Source of the DNA: Myxococcales bacterium UBA1660 | GTDB lineage: Bacteria; Myxococcota_A; Polyangia; Polyangiales; Houyiibacteriaceae | Length of the DNA stretch: 37,933 nucleotides | Assembly: GCA_002320815.1 (NCBI GenBank) | Contig: DCLA01000023.1 | Location: 1 to 37,933, forward strand | Reading direction: 5' to 3' | Shown here: one piece after another, positions 26,624 through 33,880 of the stretch | Position numbering within the stretch: position 1 is the first letter of the stretch | How the letters are laid out: each line of letters begins with the position of its first letter | Made by a program: the position numbers and the translations under genes | Notes under the pieces: generated by a model | The model's database searches: none | Seen by the model: the letters and a program-made list of their open reading frames with translations, nothing else | What the model was told of the DNA's origin: nothing

Positions 26624-27426
26624 CGGCCCTACGGCTCCTCGGCGCCCTGATCGTGCTGGCGTTCGCCGGCCGAGCGTCGGCCCAGTCGACGCTGGACCAG
26701 GCGGAGAACGCCTACGCGGAGATCGACTTCCCGCGCGTGATCGAGCTCTCGAACCAGGCCCTGACCGAAGGCGGGCATTCGCCGAGCGAGGTCGCGCGGC
26801 TCTACGAGCTCATCGGGCTCAGCCACGCCGCCGAACGCGAAGAGGAAGAGGCGCGCGAGGCGTACAAGCGTCTCCTGGCGCTCCGCCCCGACGCCGAGGC
26901 GGACACGAACCTCGCGCCTCGGCTGCGGAGCCCCTTCATGGAGGCGAAAGGGTTCTGGGCTTCGCGCTCCGGCTTCTCCGCGGAGGCCCGGGTGGTGCGC
27001 GCCCGCGGCGCCGTGCGCGTCGAGCTGAGCGACCCCCTGGGCATGGCGACGACCATCCGGGTCCTCAGCCGAGACCACGCGGTGATGGGCCCGATGGAGG
27101 CCACCGAGGTCCCCGCCGAGGGCTCGGTGCTGGTGGACGTCCCGGTGATCGCCGACGCGGCCCAGGTCGACTACGCGGTCCTCGTCCTCGACGAGCATGG
27201 GAACCGGCTCGCCGAGCTGGGCAACGAGGACGAACCCCGGGTCTTCGGCGAGGCGCCGATGGGCGGGCCCGGTCCCGGCGCCGGGCCGTCCGAAGGCGGC
27301 GGCGGGATCCCCAAGTGGGTCTGGATCGTCGGCGGGGTGGTCGTCGCCGGCGCGGTGGCGCTCGGGGTGGGGCTCGCGCTCCGCGAGAAGCCCATCACGC
27401 TCCAGAGCGGCGTCTCGTTCGAGTAG
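26620..27426 (+). CDS. Exported TPR protein with beta domain and C-terminal membrane anchor (kinase partner)
   Basis: The 268-residue protein starts at ATG 26620, overlapping the lipoprotein stop by 4 nt. A signal peptide ends near RASAQ (residue 22). Residues 23-95 form TPR-like helices (AENAYAEIDFPRVIELSNQA, ARLYELIGLSHAAEREEEEA). A beta-rich part from about 120 to 205 resembles an Ig-like domain (VRVELSDPLGMATTIRVLSR, VDYAVLVLDEHGNRLAELG). A Gly/Pro linker, a transmembrane helix at about 233-255 (WVWIVGGVVVAGAVALGVGL) and a short tail ending VSFE complete it. Order and ending match the kinase partner at 15814-16590. A 5-bp stem (27436-27440 with 27447-27451) follows the stop and may help end the operon. 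Confidence 0.8.
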   Translation: MTALRLLGALIVLAFAGRASAQSTLDQAENAYAEIDFPRVIELSNQALTEGGHSPSEVARLYELIGLSHAAEREEEEAREAYKRLLALRPDAEADTNLAPRLRSPFMEAKGFWASRSGFSAEARVVRARGAVRVELSDPLGMATTIRVLSRDHAVMGPMEATEVPAEGSVLVDVPVIADAAQVDYAVLVLDEHGNRLAELGNEDEPRVFGEAPMGGPGPGAGPSEGGGGIPKWVWIVGGVVVAGAVALGVGLALREKPITLQSGVSFE

Positions 27427-27543
27427 GCCGACGTTCTCGCGACGCAGCGAGCTTCCGTCGCCGACCGGGGGTTCCGGGGCGCGGGGCCTGGTCCTATGGT
27501 CACCGCCCGCGAGGCGCACGGCGCCCGGAAGGAGAGAGAGCGA

Positions 27544-28224
27544 ATGGCTGGCAAGAACGTCGAATTCCCCGCCAACGGAAAGACCTGCAAGGGCTACCTC
27601 GCCGTGCCCGAAGGGGGCGCCAAGGGCCCCGGTCTCCTGGTCATCCAGGAGTGGTGGGGTCTGGTCGACCACATCCGCGAGGTGACCGATCGCTTCGCCC
27701 AGGCGGGCTACGTCGCGCTCGCGCCGGACCTCTATCACGGCGACACCACCAAGAGCCCCGACGAGGCGGGTCGCAAGATGATGGCGCTGGACATCGACCA
27801 GACCGCGAAGGACCTGGTGGGGGCCGCCGACTTCCTCCTCGCCCAGGGGGAGTGCGATCCCAAGCGGGTCGCCGCCATCGGGTTCTGCATGGGTGGCCAG
27901 CTCGCGCTCTACGCCGGCAGCCTGCACCCGCAGGTTTCGGCGGTGGTCGACTTCTACGGGATCCACCCCGAGGTGAAGCCGGACTTCGACTCCATGAAGG
28001 CCAAGGTCCTCTGCCACTTCGGCAAGGACGACGGCTTCGTCGCCAAGGAAGACGCCGAGGCCTTGGTGAAGAAGATGGAGGACTCCGGGGTCGACGTGAC
28101 CGCTCACTTCTACGACGCCGGTCACGCGTTCTTCAACGACTCGCGGCCGGACGCGTACGACCAGGAGTCGGCCAACCAGGCCTGGCAGCGCACCATCGAC
28201 TTCCTCTCGGCGCTCCGGGCGTGA
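27544..28224 (+). CDS. Dienelactone hydrolase family protein
   Basis: The 226-residue protein starts at ATG 27544 with AAGGAG about 9 nt upstream; an in-frame upstream start at 27496 lacks this. It is a cytoplasmic alpha/beta hydrolase with the cysteine nucleophile typical of dienelactone hydrolase: Glu36 in VIQEWWGL, Cys115 in GFCMGG, Asp162 or Asp163 in FGKDDGFV, and His194 in DAGHAF. The classic enzyme hydrolyses dienelactone to maleylacetate in chloroaromatic breakdown, but many family members have other ester substrates, and no aromatic-degradation gene is nearby. TATGGT at 27495-27500 is a possible -10 box. The carboxypeptidase gene follows after 1 bp, so the two are probably co-transcribed. 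Confidence 0.92.
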   Translation: MAGKNVEFPANGKTCKGYLAVPEGGAKGPGLLVIQEWWGLVDHIREVTDRFAQAGYVALAPDLYHGDTTKSPDEAGRKMMALDIDQTAKDLVGAADFLLAQGECDPKRVAAIGFCMGGQLALYAGSLHPQVSAVVDFYGIHPEVKPDFDSMKAKVLCHFGKDDGFVAKEDAEALVKKMEDSGVDVTAHFYDAGHAFFNDSRPDAYDQESANQAWQRTIDFLSALRA

Positions 28225-28225
28225 G

Positions 28226-29938
28226 ATGAGCGACCCGAGCGCGCTGCGGCAACCCTTTCGGGAGCGATACCTCGACCACGACGAGGTGACCGCGCAGCTG
28301 CGCGCTTGGGCGCACGCCCACCCGGACATCGCGCACCTCCAGTCCCTGGGGACGACGGCCGAGGGGCGGGACCTCTGGGTGCTGACCATCGGCTCCGATC
28401 CCGAGCGACCGCGACCGGCGGCGTGGGTGGACGGGAACATGCACGCCAGCGAGCTTGCGGGCTCCAGCGTGGCGCTGGCCATCGCCGAGACTCTGCTCGA
28501 CGCGCACTTGGGTCGTGGAGACCTGCCCGCGGCCGTGCGCGAGGTGATTCGGGAGACCCTGGTGCACGTGATGCCACGGGTCTCGCCCGACGGCGCCGAG
28601 GCGGTCCTGAAGACCCGGCGCTACGTCCGCTCCGTTCCGCGCGATGCGCGACCGGACACCGGCCGGCCCCGGTGGGTGGCGGGCGACGTGGACGGCGACG
28701 GTCTGGCGCTCCTGATGCGGGTCGAGGACTCCGGCGGCGAGTTCGTGGCCTCGGAAGACTTCCCGGATCTCCTGGTCCCCCGGGAGCTGGGCGACGAGGG
28801 GCCCTTCTACAAGCTCTACCCCGAGGGCACCATCGCCGGCTGGGACGGCTGCGAGGTCCCCGACCCGAGCTTCCTCGGGGACAACGAGCCGGACCTGAAC
28901 CGGAACTTCCCCACCGGCTGGGCGCCCGACCATCTGCAGATGGGCGCCGGGCGCTTCCCCATGAGCGAGCTGGAGTCGCGGGCGATGGTGGAGTTCACCG
29001 CCGCCCGGCCGCACCTCTTCGCGTGGCTGAACCTGCACACCTTCGGCGGGGTCTTCATCCGGCCCCTGGGGGATGGGCCGGACTCCAAGATGAAGCCCTT
29101 CGACCGGGCGCTCTTCGGTCAGCTCGAGCACTGGGCGGAGGAGCTCACCGGCTACCCCACGGTGAGCGGCTACGAGGAGTTCACCTACGAGCCGGACACG
29201 CCGTTGCGCGGCGATCTGATCGACTACGCCTTCGGTCAGCGCGGCTGCGTGGCCTGGGTGTGCGAGCTCTGGGACATCTTCGAGCGTCTCGGCTTCGAGC
29301 GCCCCGCGCGCTTCGTGGACCGCTACACGCGCCTCGATCGGGCCGACCTCGTGAAGCTCGCCGAGTGGGATCGGGACCACAACCAGGGCCGCGTGGTGCA
29401 GCCCTGGCGCGCCTACGAGCATCCGCAGCTGGGGCGCGTCGAGATCGGCGGCCTGGATCCCCTGGTCGGGCTGTCGAACCCGCCCCTCGAAGAGCTCGCC
29501 GGCGTATGTGACGCGCAGGCTGCGCTCTTCGCGCGCATGGTCGCGCTCGCGCCGCGCATCGTGGTCGCCGACGTCGCCGTGGAGCTGGTGGGCCCGGACG
29601 TCCGCCAGGTCACCGTCACGGTGGAGAACCGGGGCTACCTCCCGAGCTACGTGCTGGAGAGCGCGCGGGACCTGAGCTGGAACAGCGGGCTGGTGGTGGA
29701 CGCCGAGGCCGTCGGAGGCGCGTTGGTCGACGCGGCGGCGAGCCGCATCGAGCTCGGTCACCTCGACGGCTGGGGCCGCGGCCGCCACGGCGGCTTCGGA
29801 GCGCTCTACTTCCAGCGCTCCAAGGGCACGGGACATCGCGCCCGCGCCCGCTTCCTGGTGCGGGGAGGTGACGCCCTCGAGCTGCGCATCTGGAGTCCGC
29901 GGACGGGTCGCCTGGACCACCGCGTCGACCTGACCTGA
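28226..29938 (+). CDS. M14-family zinc carboxypeptidase
   Basis: The 570-residue protein starts at ATG 28226, 1 bp after the hydrolase stop. Residues about 15-365 form an M14 peptidase domain with the zinc ligands His73 and Glu76 in NMHASE and His271 in NLHTFGG, the substrate-binding pair in DLNRNFP (Asn225, Arg226), and Glu347 in AWVCELWD as the general base. An insertion around 150-215 (DVDGDGLALLMRVEDSGG, then YPEG) is characteristic of a bacterial M14 subgroup. The C-terminal 200 residues are beta-rich (VTVTVENRGYLPSYVLESAR) and may aid substrate binding. No signal peptide is visible, so it may be cytoplasmic or exported by another route. The stop codon lies within a pentanucleotide repeat. 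Confidence 0.92.
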   Translation: MSDPSALRQPFRERYLDHDEVTAQLRAWAHAHPDIAHLQSLGTTAEGRDLWVLTIGSDPERPRPAAWVDGNMHASELAGSSVALAIAETLLDAHLGRGDLPAAVREVIRETLVHVMPRVSPDGAEAVLKTRRYVRSVPRDARPDTGRPRWVAGDVDGDGLALLMRVEDSGGEFVASEDFPDLLVPRELGDEGPFYKLYPEGTIAGWDGCEVPDPSFLGDNEPDLNRNFPTGWAPDHLQMGAGRFPMSELESRAMVEFTAARPHLFAWLNLHTFGGVFIRPLGDGPDSKMKPFDRALFGQLEHWAEELTGYPTVSGYEEFTYEPDTPLRGDLIDYAFGQRGCVAWVCELWDIFERLGFERPARFVDRYTRLDRADLVKLAEWDRDHNQGRVVQPWRAYEHPQLGRVEIGGLDPLVGLSNPPLEELAGVCDAQAALFARMVALAPRIVVADVAVELVGPDVRQVTVTVENRGYLPSYVLESARDLSWNSGLVVDAEAVGGALVDAAASRIELGHLDGWGRGRHGGFGALYFQRSKGTGHRARARFLVRGGDALELRIWSPRTGRLDHRVDLT

Positions 29939-29960
29939 CCTGACCTGACCTGACCTGACC
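29931..29960 (+). repeat. Six tandem copies of TGACC
   Basis: Six perfect TGACC units span 29931-29960, overlapping the last codons and the TGA stop (29936-29938) of the carboxypeptidase gene. The units are out of phase with triplets, but because the stop lies in the second unit, changes in copy number would not alter the protein. Confidence 0.95.
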
Positions 29961-30110
29961 GGCCAAGCGTGCCGCGAGAGCGGACCATTGCAGCCCGGTT
30001 GTCGAGGCGGGGGCTCGCGTCGCCGCGCCTCCGCAGAAGATGGATGACGCTCCGCGCGCCGGGACTATGCTTCGAGGACTCGCCCCCGGCGAGAGAAGGG
30101 TGACCGACCG

Positions 30111-30827
30111 ATGCGACCGATGCGACGCTGGACGACTTCGTGGATGCTGATGCTGGCCCTGGGCGCGCTGGCCTGTGGGGGCGGCGAAGAGCCCGTCGCC
30201 GAGGAAGAGACCGCCGGCGGTGAGGACCCCTGGTCCACCGTGGACCTCGGGGGCGACCACCGGAACATCGACGTCGAGTCCATGGAGGAGTCGCACCCCG
30301 AGCTCGTCGCCGACACCGACGAAGACGAGGGCACCGGTCCCGCGCGCATCACCGTGGTGAACCGGGTGGCCGGCGAAGACGTCGGCGGCAACGTCTCCGT
30401 GCTGAGCCTGGACGGTTCGGTGGTGGAGAGCGGCCGCTCCGGGTCCACCTTCACCTTGGAGCCGGGGACCTACCGACTGGCCGGCGAGATCACCAGCGAC
30501 GACGACGTCGTGGGCAAGCCCAGCAAGCAGATGGAAGACACCACCGAGATCCGCCCGGGTCAGGAAGAGACCGTGGCCGTGGTGTTCTCGGTCGCCACCG
30601 TGAAGCTGCGCATCGAGCGCGGCGGCCGGGTGGTCAACACCTGGCGCGCCGAGCTCACCCGGCAGGGGACCGACGAGGCCATCGAGTTGAGCTCCCGGGA
30701 CGACTTCCGCCACGTCCGCGCCGGCCGCTACGACGGCACCGTGATCTTCGGGGTCAACCGCATCGCGGTCAGCGACATCATCCTGCAGGGCGGGGCTCGC
30801 GGCGAGGTCCCGGTCCGGATCCAGTAG
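30111..30827 (+). CDS. Lipoprotein of unknown function, beta-rich
   Basis: The 238-residue protein starts at ATG 30111, with AAGGG 11 nt upstream; ATG 30120 is an alternative. The signal ends LALGALAC (Cys22). An acidic, Glu/Asp-rich segment of about 50 residues follows. The rest is beta-rich and appears to contain two related domains: ARITVVNRVAGEDVGGNVSV to FTLEPGTYRLAGEI, and VATVKLRIERGGRVVNTWRA to VRAGRYDGTVIFG. This resembles carboxypeptidase-regulatory or PEGA-like folds in which PGTY or AGRY marks a turn. TATGCT at 30066-30071 is a possible -10 box. The stop overlaps the GTG start of the following gene by 1 nt, so the pair is translated together. Confidence 0.8.
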   Translation: MRPMRRWTTSWMLMLALGALACGGGEEPVAEEETAGGEDPWSTVDLGGDHRNIDVESMEESHPELVADTDEDEGTGPARITVVNRVAGEDVGGNVSVLSLDGSVVESGRSGSTFTLEPGTYRLAGEITSDDDVVGKPSKQMEDTTEIRPGQEETVAVVFSVATVKLRIERGGRVVNTWRAELTRQGTDEAIELSSRDDFRHVRAGRYDGTVIFGVNRIAVSDIILQGGARGEVPVRIQ

Positions 30828-31792
30828 TGCGCCCCGCGATCCTGCTCTTCGTGGCGGTCATCGTGGCCGCCTGCGGGAACGACGACGGACCCGCTCCGGA
30901 TTCGGGCGCGCCCGACCTGGGCGCCGACGCCGGTGTCGTCGATGCCTTCGTCCCGCCCCTCCTGGACCCCGGGCTCTTCGACTGCACGGCGTCGACGCCG
31001 GCGCGAACCAGCACGCGGCCCCTCCACTGCGCGCTCGACGCCGAGTGCACCGACCGGCTGGTGAGCGCCCATCGCGGCGCGGGGGCGCCGAGCGAGCTGG
31101 CCCCCGAGGACTCCCTCTCGGCCTTCCGCGCGGCCATCGCCGCCGGCGCGGATCTCACCGAGCTCGACGTGCACGTCACCGCGGACGACGAGGTGGTGGT
31201 CATCCACGACGACACCGTCGACCGCACCACCTCGGGCTCCGGCGAGGTGGCGGCGATGACCCTGGCCGAGCTCCAGGCGCTCCCCTTGCGGGCCGAGGAC
31301 TTCGTGGGCGACTTCGGCTGCGAGCGAGTGCCCACCCTGGCCGAGGTGCTCGCCCTGACCCGGGGGAAGATCACCGTGGTCATCGACGGCACCAAGACCG
31401 ACCGAATGGACTTGGTCGTGGCGGTGGTCCAGGCCGCCGGCGCCGTGGACGAGGTCATCCTCGACGCGGACACCGAGCGGGTGATGGCGGCGTTGGCCCT
31501 GGAGCCGGCGCTGCCCTTCTTCGTCCGCGCGACCTCGGTGGACGAGCTGTCGGTGCTCGACGCCGTAGAGGGCGCGAGCCCTCGCTACGTGCACATCGAG
31601 GGCGCCACCGACGACGACGCGCTCATCGCCGCCGTGCAGGCCGCCGACCAGCGGGTCTTCGGGCTCGCCTTCGGCGTCGACATCACCGTCGCGCTCGGGG
31701 GGGACCCGGCTGGCTACGACGCGCTCTGGGAGCGCGGCGTGCAGATGCTCCAGACCAACCGGCCCGAGGTGGTCGCCCCGCGCCTGGAGTGA
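30827..31792 (+). CDS. Glycerophosphodiester phosphodiesterase lipoprotein
   Basis: The enzyme hydrolyses glycerophosphodiesters to glycerol-3-phosphate and an alcohol. The 321-residue protein starts at GTG 30827, sharing 1 nt with the upstream stop. The signal ends VAAC (Cys16), then an Asp/Ala/Gly tether to about residue 40. The TIM-barrel GDPD domain starts at about residue 78 with SAHRGAGAPSE (His82, Arg83), PEDSLSAF, ELDVHVTADDEVVVIHDDTV (Glu113, Asp115, His127), then VPTLAEVLAL, and ends with QTNRPEVV. All expected metal and catalytic residues are present. It probably acts on phospholipid headgroups released at the envelope. Confidence 0.92.
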   Translation: MRPAILLFVAVIVAACGNDDGPAPDSGAPDLGADAGVVDAFVPPLLDPGLFDCTASTPARTSTRPLHCALDAECTDRLVSAHRGAGAPSELAPEDSLSAFRAAIAAGADLTELDVHVTADDEVVVIHDDTVDRTTSGSGEVAAMTLAELQALPLRAEDFVGDFGCERVPTLAEVLALTRGKITVVIDGTKTDRMDLVVAVVQAAGAVDEVILDADTERVMAALALEPALPFFVRATSVDELSVLDAVEGASPRYVHIEGATDDDALIAAVQAADQRVFGLAFGVDITVALGGDPAGYDALWERGVQMLQTNRPEVVAPRLE

Positions 31793-31799
31793 GGCGCGC

Positions 31800-32291
31800 T
31801 CAGCCGCTGATCTTGCGGTAGGCGCCGTCGAAGTAGACGAGGGGCTCGCCGTCGCCCTGGCGGACGGAGAGCACCTCACCGATGTAGATCGTGTGGGTCC
31901 CCTCGGGGTGCCGGTTCCGGACGCGACACTCCAAGCTGCAGAGCGAGCCATCGAGGAGCGGGGCGCCGGTGCGCTCGCCCGGAGTCCAGGGCACGTCCTC
32001 GAAGCGGTGCGCCGCGTCGCCCATGGCGAAGCGGGTGCTCAGCGCGTCCTGGTGGTGCGCCAGGAGGTTCACCGCGAACACGCCGGCGCTCTCGATCACC
32101 TCGTGCGTGGTGCTCGCCTGGTTGGCGCAGACGAGCACCAGGGGCGGGACCGCCGAGACGCTGGAGAAGGCGCTCACGGTCATGCCGTGAATCTGTTCGT
32201 CGACGACGCTGGTGAGGATGGTGACGCCGCTGGCCCAGGCGCGCATCGCGCCCTTGAAGCTGTCCGGGTCGACCAAAGGAAGAGACTGCAC
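31800..32291 (-). CDS. Flavin reductase family protein (FMN-binding)
   Basis: The 163-residue protein starts at GTG 32291. It has the split-barrel flavin reductase pattern: FKGAMRAWASGVTILTSVV, GMTVSAFSSVSAVPPLVLVC, FAVNLLAHHQDALSTRFA, then THTIYIGEVLSV and LVYFDGAYRKI near the end. Members reduce FMN or FAD with NAD(P)H and supply reduced flavin to a monooxygenase. No monooxygenase gene is adjacent. The gene lies 9 bp behind the short-chain dehydrogenase on the same strand, so they form an operon. It is convergent with the GDPD gene, with 7 bp between stops. Confidence 0.9.
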   Translation of the reverse strand: MQSLPLVDPDSFKGAMRAWASGVTILTSVVDEQIHGMTVSAFSSVSAVPPLVLVCANQASTTHEVIESAGVFAVNLLAHHQDALSTRFAMGDAAHRFEDVPWTPGERTGAPLLDGSLCSLECRVRNRHPEGTHTIYIGEVLSVRQGDGEPLVYFDGAYRKISG

Positions 32292-32300
32292 GTCGAGACC

Positions 32301-33182
32301 CTACGCGTTCCGCAGGGGGCTCGCTAGCGAGGTCGGGTCGAGACCCACCCACTCGAGGCTCCACTCCCAGAGCTTCCGGGCCAGCTCTTGGTCCCGGGCG
32401 GGATCGCTCGGGGGGAGCTGCGCCTCGTCGGAGAAGTAGCCGCCGGTGACCCCCTCGAGGCGGGGATCGGTGGCCAGGCGGATCGAGGTGGCCGCGCCTT
32501 CCGCTGCGGTCTTGAGGAAGGGAGCCGCGATCCGGATGCCCAGGCTGAGGAGGAAGCTGTCCCGGGTCACCTCGGTGCGGACCGAACCGGGGTGCAGGGA
32601 GTTGGAGGTGACCGGCTCGCCGCCGAGGCGGCGAGCGAGCTCGTTGGCGAAGAGCACGTTGCAGAGCTTGGTGCGGCCGTAAACCGGGAGCCCTTCGTAG
32701 CGGGCGGGATCGGCCAGGTCGGCCAGGTCGAGACCCTTGGGCCGCTCGTGGAGGCGCGACGAGACGGTGACGACCCGCGCGCGTCGTTCGGGGCGGCCGG
32801 CTTCGAGGAGCCGGGGCATCAGGCGCAACGTCAGGAGAAACGGGGCGAGGTGATTGACCGCGAAGGTGTCCTCGAAGCCGTCGGTGGAGGTCCGCCGGTT
32901 CTGGTGCCAGAGGCCGGCGTTGTTGATCAGGACGTCGAGCCCGCCCCGGGCCTCGGCGGAGACCTCGTCGGCCAGGCGGCGCACGTCGGCCAGCGACGAG
33001 AAGTCCACGCGGAACCAGCGGGCCTCGGCCCCCTCGGCGCGGATCACCCGCACGGCCTCGTCGAGCCGCGCTTCGTTCCGGCCGGTGACCCAGATCTCCG
33101 CGTCGGGGAGTCGGCGGGCGACACCCCGGGCCGTCTCCAGCCCGATGCCGCTGCTACCCCCGGTGATGAGCACCTTCGTCAT
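32301..33182 (-). CDS. Short-chain dehydrogenase/reductase (retinol-dehydrogenase-like)
   Basis: The 293-residue classical SDR starts at ATG 33182. The Rossmann nucleotide motif TGGSSGIG is at residues 7-14, NNAG at 87-90, the catalytic Ser in TVSSRLH at about 141-142, and Tyr168/Lys172 in VYGRTK, followed by HPGSVRTEV. An arginine in TGRNEARL after the second strand suggests NADP(H). The length and the C-terminus (GGYFSDEAQLPPS) resemble retinol-dehydrogenase/WWOX-type SDRs. The substrate is unknown. It is co-transcribed with the flavin reductase gene and divergent from the small exported protein at 33257. Confidence 0.92.
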   Translation of the reverse strand: MTKVLITGGSSGIGLETARGVARRLPDAEIWVTGRNEARLDEAVRVIRAEGAEARWFRVDFSSLADVRRLADEVSAEARGGLDVLINNAGLWHQNRRTSTDGFEDTFAVNHLAPFLLTLRLMPRLLEAGRPERRARVVTVSSRLHERPKGLDLADLADPARYEGLPVYGRTKLCNVLFANELARRLGGEPVTSNSLHPGSVRTEVTRDSFLLSLGIRIAAPFLKTAAEGAATSIRLATDPRLEGVTGGYFSDEAQLPPSDPARDQELARKLWEWSLEWVGLDPTSLASPLRNA

Positions 33183-33256
33183 GGCGGGCGCCTTACCTCA
33201 CTTCGCGGGTCCTCGCGACCTGGACGCTCGGCGCGAGTGCCCCAACACTTGGACCC

Positions 33257-33826
33257 ATGCGCTTCACCATCCTCCTCGCCGGACTGCTCTTCGCCTTCGC
33301 CGCTCCTGCCGCGGCCCAAGACGCCCAGGCCGAGCCGGCGGGACCCGGAGCGGGCCTGCAGCTGCGGCCTTCGGTGGTGAAGTCCTTCACGCCCCACGAC
33401 GGGCGCGTCTTCGGCATCGGGCTGGGCCTCGAGCTCCGGCACTTCCCGAACCGCTCCAACTGGCGCTGGGGACCCTGGGCCGAGACCCGCTACGAGCTCG
33501 AGGGGGCCTGGCGCGTGAACGGCGGCCTGCGGGTCGGCTACGGCATGGTCGCGCTCGAGGTGGGCGCCCAGCATCGAACCGCGAGCGACGACTACGCCCG
33601 GACCACCGGATTCACCGTCGGTACCCAGGTGACCCTGGGCCCCCTGGCGCTCGGCTACCGGCTCACCTTGCCGGTCCGCGACGTCCAGCCCGATCAGGGA
33701 CCGGCCCTCGCCGTCCGCGGCGTGGAGCACACCATCTTGCTCAGCACCGGGTGGAGCTTCGACCTGATCGGTCGGCGCTCCCGGATGAGCTGTGGTGCCC
33801 ACGGGCACGGGCACGGGCACCGCTGA
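33257..33826 (+). CDS. Small exported beta-barrel-like protein with His-Gly tail
   Basis: The 189-residue protein starts at ATG 33257. A signal peptide ends APAAAQ (residue 21). The mature part alternates hydrophobic and polar residues in short strands (VFGIGLGLELRHFP, WAETRYELEGAWRVNGGLRV, MVALEVGAQHR, GPLALGYRLTLPV), as in eight-stranded outer-membrane barrels. The last strand (HTILLSTGWSFDLIG) is followed by a tail ending CGAHGHGHGHR, which could bind a metal such as nickel, zinc or copper. I do not recognise the family. No obvious metal gene is adjacent. Confidence 0.7.
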   Translation: MRFTILLAGLLFAFAAPAAAQDAQAEPAGPGAGLQLRPSVVKSFTPHDGRVFGIGLGLELRHFPNRSNWRWGPWAETRYELEGAWRVNGGLRVGYGMVALEVGAQHRTASDDYARTTGFTVGTQVTLGPLALGYRLTLPVRDVQPDQGPALAVRGVEHTILLSTGWSFDLIGRRSRMSCGAHGHGHGHR

Positions 33827-33880
33827 TCGCGACGCCGAGCCTCGTTGCCCTCGTCCGGGGGGCCGCGTAGCTTCCCCGCC

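Noticed and set aside
28133..29920. 595-codon minus-strand frame opposite the carboxypeptidase
   Set aside because: It is a mirror frame in GC-rich DNA. The plus strand carries a full M14 active site and the minus frame has no domain.
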